DNA from: Isoetes taiwanensis
Lineage: Eukaryota; Streptophyta; Lycopodiopsida; Isoetales; Isoetaceae
DNA length: 64,000 bases
Direction of reading: 5' to 3'
Assembly: GCA_021234155.1 (NCBI GenBank)
Contig: JAJEKV010000095.1
Span: forward strand, 3,794,621 to 3,858,620
In this document: positions 1-14,400 of the stretch, one piece after another
How the letters are laid out: each line of letters opens with the position of its first letter
Numbering within the stretch: position 1 is the stretch's first letter
Made by a program: the position numbers and the translations under genes
The notes under the pieces: model-generated
Told to the model about the DNA's origin: nothing
The model's input: only the letters and a program-made list of their open reading frames with translations
Database searches by the model: none

Positions 1-1850
1 GTTATCAACCTTCAATGAAGTCATGCAATTCTTTTCCTGCTTTTCCATACATGCTACGCCAAAACATAAGTCACATGTTAATTTTCAAACCAGCGCAAAC
101 ACTCCACCGACTTGCTTGTCAGCCAATTCAACCACTTGTTGGATGCCGATTGCTTCGTCGCCGATTTGGTTTCTTCACACCAACCGAATCAAATCACGTC
201 TTCATGCGTAAGCCAATTTTTCATCGAGAACGCTTTGATTCAATAAGTTTGTCAAACACCAAGCATTGATCAAACCCTTTATTCTTGATCAACCCCTAAT
301 TCATCTTCTAAGCCCTCAATCTCCTACACGCCGATCTTCATCTCACATTACCATTCTTTCGTCATTTAATTCGCTTTTTTCTTTTTCATTATTATTGCTA
401 CTATCAAATCCCTTATCAAATATCATACCATTGCTTCAATCTTTAAATCTAAAGCTTCGTAAACATTATCCGAAGGTTGAACTGCTTAGTATCAATCTTT
501 TTTGTCTTATCTTTAGATGTTAAATAACTGACCTGGTGATTTGAGTGGCAAAGAAGCAATTAGAACTTCATACTTTGAGGTTGGCATTACGCCGGGCCTT
601 ATGATTTTGTGCATTGTTCTCGATGTCGCATTGATTGGACTCATGGGATGTAACTTTGGTTTTATGTGAAAATAAATTATTTATCTCCATGTAAACTAAA
701 TTTACGATAACAATATGAGGTAAAGAGGAAGAAAGAAATATAATTATTCTCTCATTGCTGGAAGTCTCATGTTAGAAACTTTTCCTACCTACAAGAGCCC
801 GTAATTGAGTCCATAAAGAGAATGTTCGCGTAGCTCAATGCTGATAAATTTCTTGTAAAGTTATAACTCTGATATTTTATCCCCACCACGTAATAATAGG
901 GAAAGTTTTGGTCGGTATACATCGAGACATGTCTAAGAAAGTATTTATGACGGCTGTCTCTTGACATAATCCACAAATGTGCTCGTGAGGATTGTGGTAT
1001 AAAGCATGCCTCGCTGATCCGCGGCACGAATCCTCTGCTTCGCAGACATAAAGTCTACCTCGGCCCACATGATACGTAGTTATGGCGAAACCGATGCCTT
1101 CTGGGGATAAGACTCTAACATCCGCATCAAAGCCCACTGGTCTGTACAGTTCCGGAGGAAAACCTCAGAGACTGATCGATGTGTCCATTCATTAGACACG
1201 TTGAGGGATGTACCGCCATCCTCTCAAAGATGAATACAGGTAATAAGGGTCTCTGAGTCCACCTGAAACATCAATCAGCAGTCCAATCAAAGCTTTGATA
1301 AAGACAGAGTTTAATCTAAAGAGGAATAGAGGGAGCTCCATGTGACCATCTGTTTGTCTCCGATGTGCCAGTGAATCATCAATTTAAAATGAACACTCTG
1401 GCCGCGGGGACTCGGCCATTGGTGAGTTTAAGCTCCTTGGTACAATAACTGGTCGTCTTTCATGCCATCCTACTTCCCAAACAAGGCATATTGGGTGTCT
1501 TTTCGACCATTTAGCCCTGCATCGCAATAAAAGCCTCTAAGGGTCGTAGCTGTAGTTCTCCTCTAGTATGTCTTCTTCAATCTTCCCTGCTAATTTTACG
1601 CCAGCTAAACGATCTCGATGCTAGTCACTGTGGATGGTGGCGAAGGTTGTCCTGTGAACACCCCAGATCGGGGAAGGGAGGGGATTGCTTTTGACCAGGA
1701 AGTGGATCAACAAACAGGACCCATATCATGCACCAATGGTAAAGTACTTGAAGAGAGATTTTCCAACCCACAAAAAAAAAAAAAAATCGGAAACCTAAGT
1801 CGGATCGAGTTATGCTAAAAGGAGTTGATACTATTATGGCAAAAAGGGTA
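1..1850. other. Unassigned DNA, no gene recognised
   Basis: Only short open frames without family resemblance occur on either strand. The stretch from about 780 to 1650 is more GC-rich than its surroundings and could be an old LTR or untranslated part of the neighbouring gypsy element, but no terminal repeat or primer site is visible. A 14-base A run lies near 1771. Confidence 0.4.
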
Positions 1851-1855
1851 CCCGA

Positions 1856-3735
1856 ATGAGAAAAGTACAAAAGTGTGTATCTATCTTGATATTAGGCCAA
1901 ATCATACATCAATCTGAAGCCCTCTCGCATGAGCTTTCCAAAGAGCCCGTGATCATCCCATTCTCTACATATATCAATTCTTTTCCTCATTTTGTTCCTA
2001 GTAGATGTTTGTCACCGGAGGGGATGATCATGAACCGTATGCTATTGTCTATTATTCGGAAATCCTTCAAAGGCAATTCAATTATACATTTGGTGAACTA
2101 CTCAAAGAATCAACATCACAAAAGGTTCCTTGGGAGACATTTCCTTGAAGGTTTCCCTCACACGATACAATCTTTATGGACCATCGATATATGGAATATT
2201 TTTAATTTGCTCGAGTGCTTAGCTATCGACAAGCCCAAAGGATATACTCAAGTATTGTTCCACATTGATTTCATGATCCAATATCATCACGGGATCTCTA
2301 GGGAAAGCATGATGCCTTGTCCGACGCTTTTACGCTGAGTCAAGCCGGGTGATCCAACATTTGATCATAGATTATTCTAGGATGTGGTTGGTTCCAACTT
2401 ATTTGGTTCCAACTTATGGCCATCACCATTTGAGAGGGCATCGGGATGCATTCTTGTTAGAATCTATTCTGGACATCTCATCCTCTAATCCATTGTTCAA
2501 AATGTATTTTCACATCTTAGCTCAACATAATCTTCTGGCAAATACATTTGGACTAAGATCATTTTAACATTTGAGATGCTTTTGTTTCACTATGGATGTT
2601 TGTATATTCTTATGGTGCTTCTAGGCTTTAGATTCTTCAAAGCTTGTCATGATCCATCGATGGTCGAAGATTTTGTAGTAGCCAAGACTCTTTAACTACT
2701 TATTTGAGAATATTGGCTCAGCTCAATGGCCGCTTTCCTCAAAGTTTATTTAAATCTCTATGACATTCGCCATCTAGTGAAGGCTCCAAAGACATCTTAC
2801 TCCTAGTCTTCTTTTAATCACAAGCCTTGTTCCGCATGGATTGGAAGAGCATTTTTGTGGATTTTATTTTGAGCCGGCACTTTTTGAGGTCATGATGCCA
2901 TCATGCTCATTGTTGATTGTTTCTCTAAGATGACTCATTTTATTTCTTGTAACATCACTATCACTAGCGAGGAAATATCCAATCCTCTTTTTTGTGAAGT
3001 AGTAGATTCCCATAGCTTGATAGACGCCATCGCCAATGATCCCCGGACTCGCTCAGTTTTGCAAGTTTGTGAAGCGACTTTTTGGAGCTATTGGCATATT
3101 GATTACTCGTGAACTTCCTGGCCATCATTTAGAAAGTGGGAAAGCATAGTGCACTAATTAGACTGAACAATATTTGCGTTAATTTATCGCTTGCCAATAG
3201 ATGGATCGATTGCCTTTCATTAACCGTGTTTGCTCACAATGACTCAAAGATATGCTTTTACTTCGCTAGACGCTTATTCTTTCTACTCCCGGTCAAAGAT
3301 CCTTGTTGGTTTCTTTAATGTCTAATGATATGACTCTATTAATCCCAGTGTTGAACCTCTGAAATTTTAAGTTCTTCTTTAGACACACTAATGCCGCCAA
3401 TATTATGTTGATTTACATCGCTAAGAAGCTCCTACAGAGTTCATGTTGGTGACCTTATTTTCCTTCCGCTAGGGACCTCCTACCGCGACGTCCCCGCAAC
3501 AAGCATGACTATCGCTGGTTATTGAATCACAATATAGACGATGAGTTCTCTTCAATTGTTCATCTATATCCAAGATTTCATGTTTCACCACATTGGAACC
3601 ATACACATCTCAACCTCTTAGTGAGGTCCTCCCACACCTCTACTAATGGAAATTTCTATGATCATGAGGAGTTTGAGATTGTGGACTCTAAAGCTTCTAC
3701 ATCGACAGGTTGTATTACTTTGTCGACATTGTAAA
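1856..3735 (+). mobile_element. Decayed Ty3/gypsy pol remnant (RNase H to integrase C-terminus)
   Basis: The translated frames, with several frameshifts and stops, follow the order of a gypsy polyprotein. An RNase H end resembling the usual ADALSR signature lies near 2270-2340. An HHCC-like stretch with GHRD lies near 2410-2500. The integrase core starts with LIVDCFSKMTHFI at about 2903 and continues as a diverged block near 3136-3290. A C-terminal FHVSPHWN-like segment at about 3570 matches the pre-chromodomain FHVS motif. No long frame survives and no LTRs were found, so this is an ancient dead copy. It is probably a chromovirus-type gypsy; that placement rests only on the FHVS region. Confidence 0.7.
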
Positions 3736-3894
3736 AGGATATTCTTCAAGCTTATGTAACCTCGAAAACCTCGCAGAGAATCTGAACAATGTTCTAAAAA
3801 TTTATGGAGTTTACTAACGCTACTAGGATAAAACAAGTCCAAGTACTCCACCTCTAACTATTATACTTTCGTACATATGAATATGGTTGTCGCC

Positions 3895-4075
3895 ATCGAG
3901 AAGTTCCAACCAATTGTTTGTCTATATCCAATATTTCATGTTTCACTATTGCAACCATACACATCTAAACCTCTCAATTAGTTCTTGTGACATCTCTACC
4001 AATGAAAATTGATGATTAGGAGGAGTTTGAGATTTTGTATACTTTTGTATTGCTTTGTCGATTGAAGGATATTCT
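3895..4075 (+). repeat. Second diverged copy of the gypsy integrase C-terminal segment
   Basis: This block repeats 3552-3690 (the FHVS-type segment and the following acidic linker) at roughly 80 percent identity by eye, about 340 bases downstream in the same orientation. It carries extra deletions. It shows that the 3' part of the gypsy remnant was locally duplicated. Confidence 0.6.
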
Positions 4076-4221
4076 TCAAGTGATCTAACCTGTGGAACCT
4101 ACAAAGAACCGACACTAATACACCCAAATATTTGTGGAGTTTCATTATGTTACCCGGATTAGCCAAGTCCAACTACTTCTAGCTCTAGCTCGGATGACCA
4201 TACAGTTGTTGACGATGTGGA

Positions 4222-4500
4222 GCTTATACACCAACGATCTTTGCATCTGCTTTCTTTTGCGTAAAATCTTGATGCCAATTAGTGTATGATCGGGCCGAAT
4301 CGTATAATGACAACAAGTACTCAAACCGGGCTAATTACAAATTGATACTCTAAAAGATGTTGATGTTTTAGCAAGAGCTATACTCCAACAACCTCTCGCT
4401 TTTTTATTTTTTTGCAGAATATTAAATGCCGGTTAGTATATAACAGTAGTGATCAAGCCAAATTAGATAATAATAACAATAAATGCACAAATTGAACTAA
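4222..4500 (+). repeat. Pair of diverged ~130-bp direct repeats
   Basis: The block starting gagcttatacaccaac (about 4222) is repeated in diverged form starting gagctatactccaac (about 4376). Both then share a 'gcc(a/g)(a/g)ttagt' core and a 'gatcgggcc / gatcaagcc' core. The pair may be part of the decayed gypsy 3' region. Confidence 0.45.
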
Positions 4501-7500
4501 ACCTTTTCCAAAACGGTAATGAGACTTAAAATTCATTCAAGAGCAATAATACATGTACATGGTCACTCCCTTGGATTTATCTCTTTGTAAATAAGAGGAA
4601 TACCACTGTAGAAATTTTTTAAAAATATGGATCATATGATCTTAAACAGATTATAGTTATTTTATGCATGCTTCCGCCTTTTTCAACATAGTTCTTCAAC
4701 ATTCAAAATGCATAAAGGAAACCGTCGGCCATTAATGTAGAGGGCACCTTGTGAATACTTCAACCTTCCCATTGTTATATATAGAGATTGGCCTCTGCTC
4801 ACAAGCTTTCACCACTATCTTTCGTACTCAAAGATATAATGTCTTCTTCTCGCAATAATAAAACCTCGTAAAAATTGTTCTTCATCTCCTTCTCCAATAA
4901 TAAAAACTCAGAAAGTCGCTTCTTCATCTTCAATGGTCAAGGGCTGAATGAATCCTACAAATCATGTGCAATTCAATTCGTAAAATAAAACTCAAGGATC
5001 ACAATGTAATAATTTTGGATAAGATGACCGCACTCACGAGCTATGGTTTTTCCCCCCGAGCGGATCATGCCTCGGTTTTCTTCCTTTTATACCTCCGCAT
5101 TTGGAATCCAATGAATCTCATGTGCAGGCTCTATCATTGCCGAAATTACCAAGTAAAACCGCCGCGGAAGCACCGAGATGGCATAGAACATTGAAGAACG
5201 GTTTCCATCTTTTAGCATCGTGGCTTGTGGCTTGACCATAGCATTAGGGTTCAGATTTTGGTTTCGGTTATTCTTGGCCCACCGAAAACATCTACATGTA
5301 GCCATAGCATATGGAAAAATAAAATTTGTGAGGGAAAACCATTGGCTTTATGTTTGACTCTGACGAAAATATAGTATATGTCCGCTACATGGTAATGGTG
5401 CAAAACCAAGGGGCATAAAAAGGGAATATGGAAAAGGTAACAGAACTCCTCGCCTCCGCCCGATAATAATGGCGAGTCCCTTGATGACCTATTTTTCTTT
5501 TTTCATTTAAATTAGTGCTCCAAATATAACAAGAACACTCATTAGCGAGTAGATGTTTCCGCCTTTTTTTGCATTTTCAGATTCAGTTCCCTTCATCATG
5601 ATTATGGTTGATGGTGGTGGGATACTTCGGATAAAAAGATATGGATATATATATGATCCTTTTGTGGCAAGTCAAGTTTACCTTTTGCGTGAAATGGTGA
5701 CATAAGGGTAATTGCTTTAAGACTACCTTGTTAATTGAAGGAATGAAGAAAGGATAAATTATTTTAGCAAGATAATGTGGACAAGGAGGATGTGGAGATC
5801 ATGGAGACATGTAGATAATCTAGCCAAAGATGGACTCAATAATGACCTCACAACCATACATGTTTCCCTTCAAAAGTGCTCCTCGAACTTAACAGCTCTG
5901 AAACTTCACCGACTTCTCGAGCTAGTTTCATCCAGTTCTTTTATCTTGTGAACTACTGCATTGTTGAAGAAATATTGTGTTCAGCTGGTGTCCTCAAATT
6001 TTAAGTCAATTGCTGCTTGATTTCAAATAAGTCTCTGCTTTTCCCCGAGAGGATAAGCGGGTGACTTGTACTAGGACCAAACATGTTATGTTGACCCCTT
6101 GTGGGTCAACACAGGTATTGTACATATGAATATGGTCATCACATAAATGTGAACGTTAGTTGCATGGAGCAAGTTTTGAGCTTGCAGCTTTAAAATTACA
6201 AAGACATCCTTTGCAAGTGAGCTGACAATGCTTCTTATCTTGATGATATTGTCTTGCATCTTCTTCATATATGGAAACTTATATCTAGAGGCACCTAATT
6301 TTGTCAAAGCATTCCGGTTCAACGCCAATCTTGACCCTTCTAGCCTCAACCTCCCAGATTCCCTTCCGTCGTGATCAAGTATTACCAGTTTCTAACAGAT
6401 TCTTCGCGATATTACTTCATATTTTCACGTAATTTTCATTTGTTGATATTGGATTACTTAATGCACGCCAGACGAGGTTTATGACGCATGTATGACGAGT
6501 ACGGAGTTGCTGAAAGGCGCCGAGTTCAAGTACGTCCCGAGAAAAAATTACGCCGGAATCTTGACAGGCGGCATTACGATCTAATACACCGATGGTTTAA
6601 ATTTCTACTTAAGACCAGACACTTTGGGCTGCTTCTTTCTCATCTCTTGGTTGTTTCGGCAGAGTTCTTGTGGTAAATCCTAAAACAGAGAAGAAGCCCG
6701 GTGGTTCAAAGAGTGGCCATGCTACACTGGGAGCATCCAAATCCGTCGCCTTTAACCCCAAGAAAGACAAAAAAAAATTTAAAAGAGCCACAAGCGGATG
6801 TAGCCGAAGTCTAAAATAGAAAAATGATAATGCTTCAACCAAGATTTTGCAAACTCGATGGCTTGGTGCGCACCTCAGATTTGGAGGGTGAAAGTTTATC
6901 TGATTATACTATTAAAGCTTGGATCTGGTCGAAAACTAGAAGTAAGAGGGGCCGATTTTTCTACCTGCAGGTATTGCTGATGAAATGCAACTCACAGGGT
7001 CACGATCAGAACAGCAGTCGGTTCTGCAACAGCGATAACAAGATCTATCAATACATGATAGTGCATGCAATGGAGATCTTAAAATTACCTCTTTTCTCTC
7101 TCTCAAAAGCTCTGTTCTTCAGGCGGGCTCAGATTGAAGCCGCTATAATAAAAGCTATGGCTTCAACCTTAGATTTGCGCCATATCCGACCCTGCAAATC
7201 GGCTTGCTCCTACCTTGGCCCGAATCTGGTTGCCACATTGGCTGCCTTGGATATCCAAGAAATAAAAGAAGAGAAATCCCTACAAAAACAACTGCCGGAC
7301 TCGATAACGAAGAACGAGTTTACCCCGCCCGGCAGAAAGGCCACATTGCTCTTGGTCGCGGGCGATCATGCCTAAATAGCTCGTTGTTCTTGGTATGATA
7401 GGCTGAACCTCGCTTTGAATGCCGAGAAGGGCTCGAAGAAGAGGCAAGACGGCAGGGGCTAAGCGGCGCCGCTCCAGAAAATGCGGGAAGTTTTTCCGCC

Positions 7501-8020
7501 AAATAAAATTAAAGGAATATGGACGTAATTTAAACCATCCGTGTATTACGTTTATGTTCTTGACAATGATTTCTTCAAGCAACATTTTCATAACCCTTCC
7601 ACCACTGCAGTGGATCATCACAACAAAGAGCTGGAAGAGTTGGATCGATGTGCCTTGGAAAATGGTTTAGGCTCTACACAGATGAAACTTACGTGAACGA
7701 GATTTTGTTGAGCTTCTTCTTCTGAAGTAGACTTGCAGGTAGCTTATAAAATGCTACTGCTTTTAGAGAAAATTAAATTACTCATAGTTTCCTTCTGTTG
7801 GAGCATGCCAATATTTGTCGTCCCTGCGTATTTGTGGAAGATACATTCCCATCCCTGCTTTTGTAATTGATAGAGAAGTTCTGCTTCATTTTGTTAATTA
7901 AAATTAACCATTTCTGCACATCTACAAATAAATGAAATGCAAAAAAAAATCTTTTCAATGTCGAATTGAATGGCAAGAGACATATAAAATAGCTCCCCTA
8001 TTTTTTTTATATTCCAATCG
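4501..8020. other. Unassigned DNA, no gene recognised
   Basis: A 183-codon plus-strand frame at 6824-7375 and a 113-codon minus-strand frame at 7280-7621 are the longest. Neither resembles a known family and they overlap, so neither is called as a gene. The rest is AT-rich with short homopolymers. Confidence 0.4.
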
Positions 8021-8044
8021 TATATAAAGTGCCAACCCATTAGC

Positions 8045-8290
8045 CCTTAATTTTTTTTTGCTGAGATCAAGTCTCAACCATTGGTTGTTGTGGTGTTACC
8101 CACCAATAACACATTGAGGGCACATAAACAACTGGTTTGTTATGCCAAATGGCCATAAACACCGCTTGTCTACGGAGAATGCCATAAAACTTTCGGGGCT
8201 GCGTGAGGCGAATAACACCCTAGAACTCAAGCGTTTATGGCCTCCAGCCCTTAATTGTTATAATAGGCCATAACACCCTTGTTCCAGGCC
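8045..8290. repeat. Imperfect foldback (possible decayed MITE)
   Basis: The segment ggccataaacaccgcttg near 8150 pairs imperfectly with its inverse near 8230-8245 (caagcgtttatggcc), and further partial pairing extends to the gttatgcc / ggccataac blocks on each side. It lies just downstream of the ExAD-like gene. No target duplication could be fixed. Confidence 0.35.
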
Positions 8291-8483
8291 CTCCCGTATT
8301 TTTGGCATATGCTTCACAAAGGTATGATTCAACTAATACCTTCAATTCAACGCAAAAAGTTGGCCTTCTATACGATGTATTATATGCATGTAACGAGCAG
8401 TTGTCAAATACGAAGGATATACCACCAGCGCTGAGTAAGACACAGATACATCTACATGATGTTCATTTTTCTCCACATAAAAG

Positions 8484-11400
8484 TTACAATTGAGCTGAAC
8501 AACTTTTTGGGATGCCGAATTCTTTTCCTGTACTGCCCTGTGTTGCTTGCCATCTGCCAATATGCAATTTGTAATGCAGGATCTGCATGGTTCACCCATC
8601 CACATCTTTAGTCTCCTATACTAACAGCTTTACACAAGGATCAAGATTACCTGTATCAGAGTAGCCAACACATCATCCCCCTCCAGTGTTTCATACTGAA
8701 TAGCCCATTCTGGTCTATGATTCCATTGCTCTTTCTGCCTACTTGCCTCCAGCATGATAGCATCACGGTATGTAAATCTTTGCCACAGACCTTGAACAGC
8801 TGCTAGCTTAGCACCCACTTCTTCTTCAGTGAAATTCTGTAAAATAAATGAAGGCTGCTTACGCAAAAATATAATAACAATATTAAAATGGAAAAAAGGG
8901 TATTGTGATCAATTTCAAGGCATGGAGTTATGCAAGGTATGAGGCAGCCCAAGAGCCCTAATGTTTTACCCGTAATATAGACACCATTTGTGGTAAGTCA
9001 TTCTCAGCAATTCGCACCGCAAAGCTTCCATAGTCAAGAAACCCTTCATAGGGTAAATATATCCCATCCTTCAATAAAAAAGGCAACAATCGTTAAAAGA
9101 GTTCAATTCATTCAGTGGTTTTCAAATAGTAGTGACTATCTTGAACTTGCCTGTATTATGACAGGAATGCAACCATGCAATATGCTGTCTTCCATGCGCC
9201 CGCTCCATCCATCACCAGGTAACACTCCACAAAATCGAGAGCTTGAAAGATCCAAACCATAGTTAGGACTCCTTTTATTAGTCACAATTACACCGGTCTG
9301 TGCTTGGCGCCCAAGTTTTCCTTCCTTATTTGGGGAGGAGCCAAATTCGTACGCTAATTTCTGCCTAATACCCATACTGTATCTGCAAAGAAGAATATCT
9401 GACATGGTAAATTGAAAAGCCTTGTGTATTATACTCATAATGTGAAGAAAAGTAATACTCGTTCTGTAGTCGTCCATTTTCATAAGCATTGCCAAGGTTG
9501 CCATTAAAATAAAAGAGAGTTTTCCTGTCTTGCTGATGTCTGAAGGATCCAACAATAATTAAGGAAATATAAATAAAGTCAGGGCCAGCATTCTGTTCCT
9601 TGTTTCTTAGAAGCTATTTCTATATATAATCAATATCAATTGTCAAAATTATTTAAGCTGTAAGGTACCTTGCCCAAAGTCGTTCAGAAATAAGACTAGG
9701 ATTTGGAACTTTCCAAGCTGGTAACACAATGTCCTTCTCAGGATCATAGCAAGGGTGTGAACCTCTCCACTCTTTGGGAATAGGATCCCAGTTATCTGGA
9801 AGATAACCAGTGGTAGAGTAATTGTGTTTAGAATTGGTATTGCCCCAGTGCGTAAGCATTATGCTGTTCCAAATCTCCTTAGGTGCAGCGCAGGCCCCTT
9901 CATCCCAAGGAAAGAACTATGACACAACGTTATGAAATGTCAGTATCAAAAAGTGGGTTATCTAACAAGTCTTGGATTAATAATCAAAGTTTTACATTGC
10001 ACATTTGTAAATATGTGACAATCTATTACGAAACTGGGAGATAAATAATTGCAACTTTGTTTTAGGTCGCAGTAGACAACCACTAGTAAACTCCAAATTT
10101 TAGGATGTCATAGTTCTTGATGTTGGATCATATCTATAATTTGCAACGTGCCAACTATTTACTTACATCTGTCTATTTATAAATAGAGGTATGCTTTTTA
10201 AATAAGAAGAAAGAGAATATCTTCTAGCTTTCAGAGGGGCTCACCCAAATATGATTACGACCCTCTGATTGGTTCCAGAATGGATAGCTTTTAGTTATGA
10301 ACTTATATGCTCGTTTATACATGTCCCCTGAAAAATAAACTCTCCGTCCCAAATAATTCTGTGAGACAAAAGGAGCAGAATGTTAAGCAGCAGAGTAAAG
10401 TACATAATAAATTATTCAACAGCAATCAAAGAGAAAGCTCAGTTGGGTACCCGAATAGACAAGTGGGGTGCATGATCAGCACGTGCAATTGCACATGCAC
10501 CTAGAACAGGTACATAGAAAAAGTCTGCCTCATCGCCATTAGTTGTACGATGGGGACTGGATAGGAGGGTCTCATAGAGTGCTACCTGTTAAACCGAACA
10601 CTGGAAATAAGTTCGTGCTGCTTTCTGTTGTTTTTATACAAGCTGTCTTTAGCCATCTGTACAAGGTTGCTGAACGGACTATTCAAAACATAGACATTTT
10701 CTAAAGGACCGGATGAAAGATTGGAAATTGGACCCATGGCACAAGTCTTTGTATCTGTTTGCAAGCCCAGGGTGATAAAACTTTGGCACGTGGTTAGAGA
10801 TTTGAGGTTTATGAGCACAGAAAGCATATAGCCTTTAGTTCTTCTAACATCTTTGATGGTTGATTGGTTTACATAACAGCTTTGTATATGCCAGTTAGGT
10901 TCCCATTTTATACATGTGGCAGATACTACATTTTAGCAGATATCACCATATCAGATCTCTACAGTATAATTTACTTTATCTATACAAGATTAATAACGCA
11001 CCTCAGCACCATAAAGTTGGTCACTCCATAATGTTGCATTACGTTCATCATACACTCTATTGACACATAAGAACTTGAAATGGCGTCCCTGCAAATTGCG
11101 ATTGAATAAGTCCTGTTGAAAAGTTTTATTTATCAAAGTAAGGGAAATTCTTGGGTAGATTAAAACACAAGTCACCTCCAACAAGTGACTGTTATATTCT
11201 GGAGGAAGATCATAAACATAGATTAATGGCCGCTTCTTCTGCACGGATAGACTCTGCAAGTCTCCACCAATTCCCATGGATTTATTGACCCACCTAATCT
11301 GAGCAGAATTTTGGACCCAGCTCGGCTGTGCCGTTACAGAAGGGATGCTGCAATCAATACCAAACCACCCTGCATTGCACTGCAATTATGCCATCACAGA

Positions 11401-14400
11401 CAAAGCTGATGATGCTTTAGTTTAATAAAAGAGCTATATTAAAAAAACGAACTGCATAATTCTAGTTTATTTCATGTACAATTAGAAGAACTACCTAAGA
11501 AAAATAGGATCTAAATTTAAATCCCATCCTAATTTCCAAGCTATCACTCAAGTATGAAGATTTTATTACACCTTTGGTGTTATTCTCGTCCCTTACACAA
11601 GTATATTCTGTTTCCACTATCATTTTCTCTTAGAAACCTCCAAAGTGCCATAATTAGTTGAAACAGTGATATGGCATCCAAAAGAGACAATGAAACACAT
11701 TCAATCCCTCTTAAATTACATCAAAGCCCAGCAGATGAGATGAAAAAGAAAAAGCAGTTTAACTGCTGACATGAGACCCCAGAATATGGCTCGTAAAGGA
11801 GATGAAAGCCCACAGAATAAAACCTGATTAGTGATACTGCGGAACATCATGCTTCGGCATCTGCCATGTCAAATTTACGTATACCTTCTCTATGTCAGGT
11901 CTAACCAACTAAAATAACTTATGCTTAAAGCGGCAAGTATGATGGAACACTGTCCAGTTCTTTCTTATATGTATCTTTTTGGTGGATGGGAAAACTTTTG
12001 TCTTAACATTTCTCTTCTGTCTAGAAGAAGAAAACGAACAGTAAAGGAAAAACATAAGCAGTCCTTTAAAAAAGACAACAAGTCTGACAATTAAGCCACT
12101 GACCAAGAAGACGACAAAAGTTTCGTGATTTCATCATTTTAGTATTTTCTTTTTTTCATTTTTATGCAACATCTCTAGGAGACTGCAAATGCGCCCCTAG
12201 CTGAAGATGATTGGTGTATATTTGGTCTCATAGACCCAAGCAGTCTGCCGTAGAAGTTAATAATATAATCTTTCTTTACTTATCGTCAATGCCAGCTTTG
12301 GAAGCCCTTGCTTTCCTGATGGCCTTCAGCATCATTTATTGGCACAATTCGCGAGCAAAGAGAGCTCAAAGTGAATTGGTTTTCAATGCATCGTGAGCTT
12401 GCATGCACCCGCAGCCCCTTCTTTTTCATGGACCAGCAAGTGGAGGTGGTCTCTCATTATACTTACCTGGGTGTGCAATTTAAGGGTCCCATCTTTAGCA
12501 TGAAAGATGCAGCATACGCAAGACTCACAAAAGGAAATGTTTCCAAGCGGATTTTCAGGATGTCCCAGCAAAGCTTCATCCTTTCAATACCTTAGTCAGG
12601 CCAATGGGCTCAAATAGAGAGACTGCAAATCTATTTTCAGTCTCTCTATTAGCCTCTGTGATTATGAGCAAGCCTCTGTGCCATATCCAATCAGATTAGC
12701 AGAATTTTCAGCCACTCCTCTGCAATTGGATGCAGCATTCCAGTTAGTCTTCTTTGTTGCATAAAGTGCACCAGCTTGGGTCCTCACAGCAGGGTCAATG
12801 CGGGCTTCCATGGATTGCTCTCAAGAATTCGAAACAGTTGGCTGAAAAGGGAGTCCAAGAATGTTGGTACGCAAAGGCATCACAATGGGCTGCCTCGTTG
12901 GGATTCAGGTTTGGGAAATCTGCCTCCCTTCCAATATAACATGGCTGCTGCCAATACTGCGGTAAACCCTAGAGCTAAAAAGAGACTTCAAAAAAATAAG
13001 AATCAGCTCATATGACAGGATTTGGAAATTCGTATTAAGGACATGGATCGTTTTAGTTCTTCTTTTTTATTTTATGCGATATCTCTAGGAGGCTGCAATT
13101 ACGCCCCTAGCTGTACGAGATTGGTGTATATTTGGTCTCAGAGACCCAAGTGGTCTCTCGTAGATGTTAATATAATCTTTCTCTATTTATTTCTTTCTTT
13201 GGCCCCATGGCCTGTGATGCAGGGACGACTTCTGCTATGGATAATGGACCTATTGCATCAAGACTTTACTCCTACCATCCCAGGCACATAGTAATAACTA
13301 AACCCTATATGCCTACAGGGTCAAACTTATAAAACCTATGCGAAATACTGATATCATAATATAAGCCCAGTTCCCAGAGGCTAAACATCAACGAGGTTGG
13401 CGATGGCAAATCAATATTCTCCATATCAATTTCTGCAGATTCAATTTTCTGTCTGTCATTCAAGTGCAATAACATGGGCCAGCTTTCTAGGAAATATCAG
13501 GAAATGTGTTATTTGACCAACACTTTTTATCTGGAAGTAGAGGATTGATTGAATTCAGCTCAAAACCTATGCTCTGATAAAACTGGCGAGCACAAACATA
13601 TCGCACTTCTGCATAATGTGGTTCTTAATTTGTACTTGGTCATTTAGTTAATGATGTCAAATATCTCCATCATGTTGAAAGGAATGCAGTGAGCAATGAT
13701 TTTAAGTATAAGATCCGGGTAGGAAAGAAAATTACCTGACAGAATCCACCACTACAGAATCCATTTCCTGAGCACTGATTTATGCATACACATTCAGTAG
13801 GTTTCTCACAAAGAGTGCCTGCAGTACAGTCATACTTGCAGTGACAAAGCTCTTTTGTTTTAATTTTACCATTGTAGTAGTCTACAGGATCTATATTGCA
13901 CCAGCCTACTTTCTGACTTGCATTTGCATACAAAGTGGTGAAATCGTTCTTGGACCAGTCAACTTCTGTTCCTCTGCACATATCACCAGAATAGTTGATG
14001 TTTGGTATGCAATAGATCTTAATTCTTCTAGATAGATTCAGACAAATGTTCATTATATTTGCCTAGAGCTGCTGCAGAAAACTCGCTATCAAAAGTGCAA
14101 GGTGCGATTGCTAACTTATTGGGTGTCAGAAGTAGAAGTTGTGTCAAAGTGATGAATGTTTAATTTAAAGGTAAAAATAGGGATGGATTCTAAATTAACA
14201 AGTACTTGCACGTTACCTGACTAAGAATCCACAGTATTCCCCGACTGGCCGTTCTGGATACATTGAACCATCTCCACAGAAACATCTTGCTGTTCGTGTG
14301 TCACATTGTGCTGAACATATAGAAACCCTCCACCCCCCATAAGGCCATCCTTCAACTGGGGGGTCGTTACATTCTAAATTTTGCTGAACCTCGCAAGATT

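Noticed and set aside
6824-7375. 183-codon plus-strand frame
   Set aside because: No recognisable motif; overlaps opposing frames; no splice or repeat context supporting a gene.
10582-10827. 81-codon minus-strand frame between exostosin exons
   Set aside because: It lies in intron 6; the true neighbouring exon (10585-10451) uses another frame.
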